From: Clostridia bacterium
GTDB lineage: Bacteria; Bacillota; Clostridia; Oscillospirales; CAG-272
Assembly: GCA_017625275.1 (NCBI GenBank)
Contig: JAGALI010000043.1
Span: forward strand, 1 to 6,527
Reading direction: 5' to 3'
DNA length: 6,527 nucleotides
The translations under genes were made by a program, and so were the position numbers. The notes beneath the pieces are model-generated. The model worked only from the letters and a program-made list of their open reading frames with translations, was not told where the DNA came from and made no database searches. Every line of letters begins with the position of its first letter. Positions within the stretch are counted from its first letter, which is position 1. Below, one piece after another: positions 5,212 through 6,527 of this stretch.

Positions 5212-6527
5212 ATGAAAAAGCAAATTTTATTTTTGTTCATTGTTATAATAGCAATGTCAATATTTGCTATAAGTGCAAGCGCAGCTGACATTGGACTGGG
5301 TGTAGAGCTTGATAATGGCATGACAATAAAAGCAATTGAAGATGTTATATATTTACCCTCATATGTTGACATTCATAATGTGAAAATAGTATATGCCAAT
5401 GGCAAGGGCGTGACTCTTGATGGCACTGCTTTTACAAGTGGGGCAAGCATAGACCTTACTAAATATTTAAAAAAGGATAAGGACAGTCGTGCCACCTATT
5501 ATGAGCTGTGCTTTAAGACCACAGCCACCTTTGCTCCCGATGATATAGTTTATATTTATAAGTCAAATAATTTGCCATCAGTATTTATAAGCACCTCAAT
5601 CGGTGCGGATAAAATGATAGATGATAACGTGACCGATTCAGCTACAAGTGTAACAATATATGATAATGATGGTACAGCCGAGATAAATAACTTATCAGCA
5701 GAGGTAAGGGTGAGAGGAAACTCAACCCCGACCTATGCAAAAAAGCCATTCCAAATAAAATTCGAGAAAAAAACCGATGTTTTTGGAATGGGCAAGGCAA
5801 AAACATGGCTTTTGCTTGCAAACTACCTTGATCAAAGCTATATTAGAAACAGTATTATGTATAAGCTAGCCAAGGAGCTTGGTATGGGTGCTAGCGATTT
5901 TCAAAATGTTGAGGTTTTTGTAGACGGTAAATATCAAGGCGTATATCTGCTTTGTGAAAAGGTAAATATTAACGCAAATCGTGTTAATATAAACGAGCTT
6001 GAGGATGAAAACGAGCTTCTTAATCCTGAATATGGTGATAAGCTCATGTCAAGCACCGAAACAGTAACAGAGGGCGCGTTAATTGACGAAACAATAATTA
6101 AAGAATATAAATATGTAAAGGAGCTTGTAAATCCAACGGATATTACAGGTGGCTATCTTATCGAGCTTGATAATAACAGTAAGGGAGATAGGGCAAAGCT
6201 GGGTAGCTATTTCATAACGGAAACATCATATGGCGAGAATCTGTATGTGATAAAATCTCCAGAATATTGCTCAAGGGAGCAGGTTGAATACATCGCGCGT
6301 CTTTTTGCCGAGATGGAGGAGGCTATGGCGTCCACAAATGGCATAAATTCGCAGGGGAAGCATTATACCGAGTACATAGACCTAGAGAGCTTCGCTGTAG
6401 CTTATATAATGGCTGAGCTTGGTAGAAACTGTGATGCAGGAAGCGCTAGCATTTTCTTTAACAAGGATATAGATGTTAATGGAGAACCCTCAAAAATAAT
6501 AAAGGGTCCACTTTGGGACTGCGATAA
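5212..6527 (+). CDS. Secreted CotH-family atypical kinase, 3' end outside window
   Basis: The frame stays open from the ATG at 5212 to the window end (438 codons plus two bases). TAGGAGGAG lies directly upstream of the start. Residues 1-24 form a Sec signal peptide (Lys-Lys, hydrophobic core, ASA-A cleavage), so the protein is exported. An Ig/beta-rich N-terminal region to about 160 precedes a CotH domain from about 164. Typical CotH motifs are EVRVRGNSTPTYAKKPFQIK (164-183), WLLLANYLDQSYIRN (199-213), VFVDGKYQGVYLLCEKV (235-251), GGYLIELD (313-320), NCD at 406-408 and GPLWDCD at 432-438. By comparison with Bacillus subtilis CotH, a spore coat protein kinase, Asp408 is the likely catalytic Asp and Asp436/Asp438 the metal-binding DxD; the usual aromatic residue between them is Cys437 here. 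The gene starts 21 nt after the CDF stop with no terminator between, so it is probably in the same operon. Secreted CotH proteins also occur outside sporulation, and the target is unknown. Confidence 0.9.
   Translation, partial: MKKQILFLFIVIIAMSIFAISASAADIGLGVELDNGMTIKAIEDVIYLPSYVDIHNVKIVYANGKGVTLDGTAFTSGASIDLTKYLKKDKDSRATYYELCFKTTATFAPDDIVYIYKSNNLPSVFISTSIGADKMIDDNVTDSATSVTIYDNDGTAEINNLSAEVRVRGNSTPTYAKKPFQIKFEKKTDVFGMGKAKTWLLLANYLDQSYIRNSIMYKLAKELGMGASDFQNVEVFVDGKYQGVYLLCEKVNINANRVNINELEDENELLNPEYGDKLMSSTETVTEGALIDETIIKEYKYVKELVNPTDITGGYLIELDNNSKGDRAKLGSYFITETSYGENLYVIKSPEYCSREQVEYIARLFAEMEEAMASTNGINSQGKHYTEYIDLESFAVAYIMAELGRNCDAGSASIFFNKDIDVNGEPSKIIKGPLWDCD

Overview
The window looks like chromosomal DNA from an endospore-forming member of the Firmicutes, probably an uncultured or gut-type Clostridia. 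The grounds are AT-rich intergenic DNA, strong AGGAGG-type ribosome binding sites, canonical sigma-A promoters, and two genes of sporulation-linked families: a SpoIIQ-like LytM/M23 protein and a secreted CotH-family kinase. No mobile element, CRISPR array, rRNA or tRNA was seen. The genes are ordinary bacterial families. I do not see a clear new multi-gene system, but several details deserve checking.

Layout. (1) Positions 2-265 hold the 3' end of a YfcE/MJ0936-type metallophosphoesterase. (2) A promoter at 282-310 drives a two-gene sugar-metabolism operon: a Gfo/Idh/MocA oxidoreductase (349-1440) and a TIM-barrel sugar isomerase/epimerase (1456-2421). A hairpin terminator at 2440-2466 works in both directions. 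(3) On the minus strand, 3182-2496 encodes a membrane-anchored SpoIIQ-like M23 protein that converges on the same terminator. (4) The divergent intergenic region 3183-3368 carries a possible forespore-type promoter for the minus gene. Facing the other way are a near-consensus sigma-A promoter and a perfect 7-bp inverted repeat in the leader of the plus-strand operon. (5) That operon runs 3369 to past the window end: an unrecognised protein with distant ThyX-like motifs, a cation diffusion facilitator overlapping it by 8 nt, and, 21 nt downstream, a secreted CotH kinase that is cut by the window end after 438 residues.

How they may work together. The oxidoreductase and isomerase form a common pairing in which an NAD(P)-dependent enzyme oxidises a sugar, glycoside or inositol ring and a TIM-barrel enzyme isomerises, epimerises or cleaves the product. 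The substrate cannot be read from the sequence. In the second operon the CDF transporter has an Asn-Asp/Asp-Asp transmembrane site that suggests Mn(II) rather than Zn(II) export. It is apparently co-transcribed with a secreted, metal-dependent atypical kinase. A functional link between the two is speculative.
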